DNA of 6,096 nucleotides from Sphingomonas bacterium (GTDB lineage: Bacteria > Pseudomonadota > Alphaproteobacteria > Sphingomonadales > Sphingomonadaceae). Location of the stretch: the NCBI GenBank assembly GCA_026785965.1, contig JAJAYY010000108.1:1-6096 (forward strand), in the 5' to 3' direction. Made by a program: the position numbers and the translations under genes. The notes under the pieces were generated by a model, which saw only the letters and a program-made list of their open reading frames with translations, was not told the DNA's origin and made no database searches. Shown in pieces: positions 5,634 to 6,096 of this stretch. Position 1 is the first letter of the stretch. Every line of letters begins with the position of its first letter.

Positions 5634-6096
5634 CTACCCACGAGGGTGAAAATAGTCGTGGAGCTGGCGCGCCATCGCCTTGCTGATCCCCGGCGCGCGT
5701 TCAAGATCGACCAACGCAGCGCCCTTAACCGCCCGCGCCGTCCCGAAATGCATCAGCAGCGCACGCTTGCGGTTGGGCCCGATCCCGGGGACTTCGTCCA
5801 ACGTCGAGGTGGTCAAGCTCTTGGCGCGCTTGGCGCGATGCGTCCCGATCGCGAAGCGATGCGCCTCGTCGCGCAGCCGCTGGAGATAGAATAGCAAGGG
5901 AGCGTTGGGCGGAAAGGTCACTTCGCGGCCATTGGGTAAGTGGAAAGTCTCGCGCCCGGCATTGCGGTTGGGGCCCTTGGCGACCCCGATCACCGGAATG
6001 TCGTGGACCCCGGCATTCTCCATGATCTCGCATACTACGCTGAGCTGTCCCTTTCCGCCGTCGATTAGCAGCAAGTCGGGCCACTCGCCCGACGAC
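5634..6096 (-). CDS. uvrC: Excinuclease ABC subunit C, C-terminal part (runs off right edge)
   Basis: C-terminal 153 residues of UvrC, the nuclease that cuts on both sides of a lesion once UvrA and UvrB have marked it. The fragment starts in the RNase H-like domain that makes the 5' incision: WPDLLLIDGGKGQL carries one catalytic Asp, followed by VAKGPNRNAG and RDEAHRFAIGTHR with the conserved Asp and His. The protein ends with two helix-hairpin-helix motifs that bind DNA, VPGIGPNRKRALLMHFGT and APGISKAMARQLHDYF. The GIY-YIG domain, the UvrB-binding region and the start codon lie beyond the window. The frame enters from the right edge with one spare base. It ends in TAG 12 bases before recO, in a compact repair-gene order. 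Confidence 0.97.
   Translation of the reverse strand, partial: SSGEWPDLLLIDGGKGQLSVVCEIMENAGVHDIPVIGVAKGPNRNAGRETFHLPNGREVTFPPNAPLLFYLQRLRDEAHRFAIGTHRAKRAKSLTTSTLDEVPGIGPNRKRALLMHFGTARAVKGAALVDLERAPGISKAMARQLHDYFHPRG

Overview
The window looks like a piece of a high-GC alphaproteobacterial chromosome, most likely from the order Sphingomonadales. This rests on the GC-rich codon use, the style of the UvrC, RecO and ApaG proteins, and a GumB/GumC-type export pair. The genus is inferred from memory of family sequences; no search was run. All genes but one lie on the minus strand.

Bases 1-3219 (minus strand) hold part of an exopolysaccharide locus. In transcription order it contains a GT4-type glycosyltransferase, a metal-dependent PPP-family phosphatase, an outer-membrane polysaccharide export lipoprotein (OPX, GumB/Wza type) and the start of a chain-length/co-polymerase protein (Wzz/GumC type) that runs off the left edge. 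The expected pathway is sugar transfer onto a lipid-linked repeat at the inner membrane, followed by length control and export through the OPX/co-polymerase pair. The role of the phosphatase is unknown. The glycosyltransferase reading frame is broken by an in-frame TAG after 318 codons. The same frame continues for 64 more codons of recognisable GT4 C-terminus, so it is annotated as a pseudogene, or a point-mutated or mis-sequenced gene. A two-copy 17-bp tandem repeat sits directly after its natural stop.

Bases 3220-3426 are a divergent intergenic region with two short perfect inverted repeats and a weak candidate promoter. Bases 3427-3864 (plus strand) encode a small unrecognised protein with a signal peptide, an Ala/Val/Pro-rich linker and one C-terminal membrane segment. 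A strong bidirectional hairpin terminator (about 3902-3938) separates it from a convergent small secreted protein (3952-4353, minus), also unrecognised, which has three cysteines in its mature part.

Bases 4459-6096 (minus strand) are core genome: uvrC (C-terminal quarter), recO and apaG, tightly packed in that order and probably co-transcribed. The window therefore spans the junction between housekeeping DNA-repair genes and an exopolysaccharide locus, with two small envelope-directed proteins of unknown role between them. I see no mobile element, CRISPR array, tRNA or rRNA. I do not see a convincing new multi-gene system. The most solid unusual observation is the nonsense-interrupted glycosyltransferase; the two small secreted or membrane proteins are the true unknowns.
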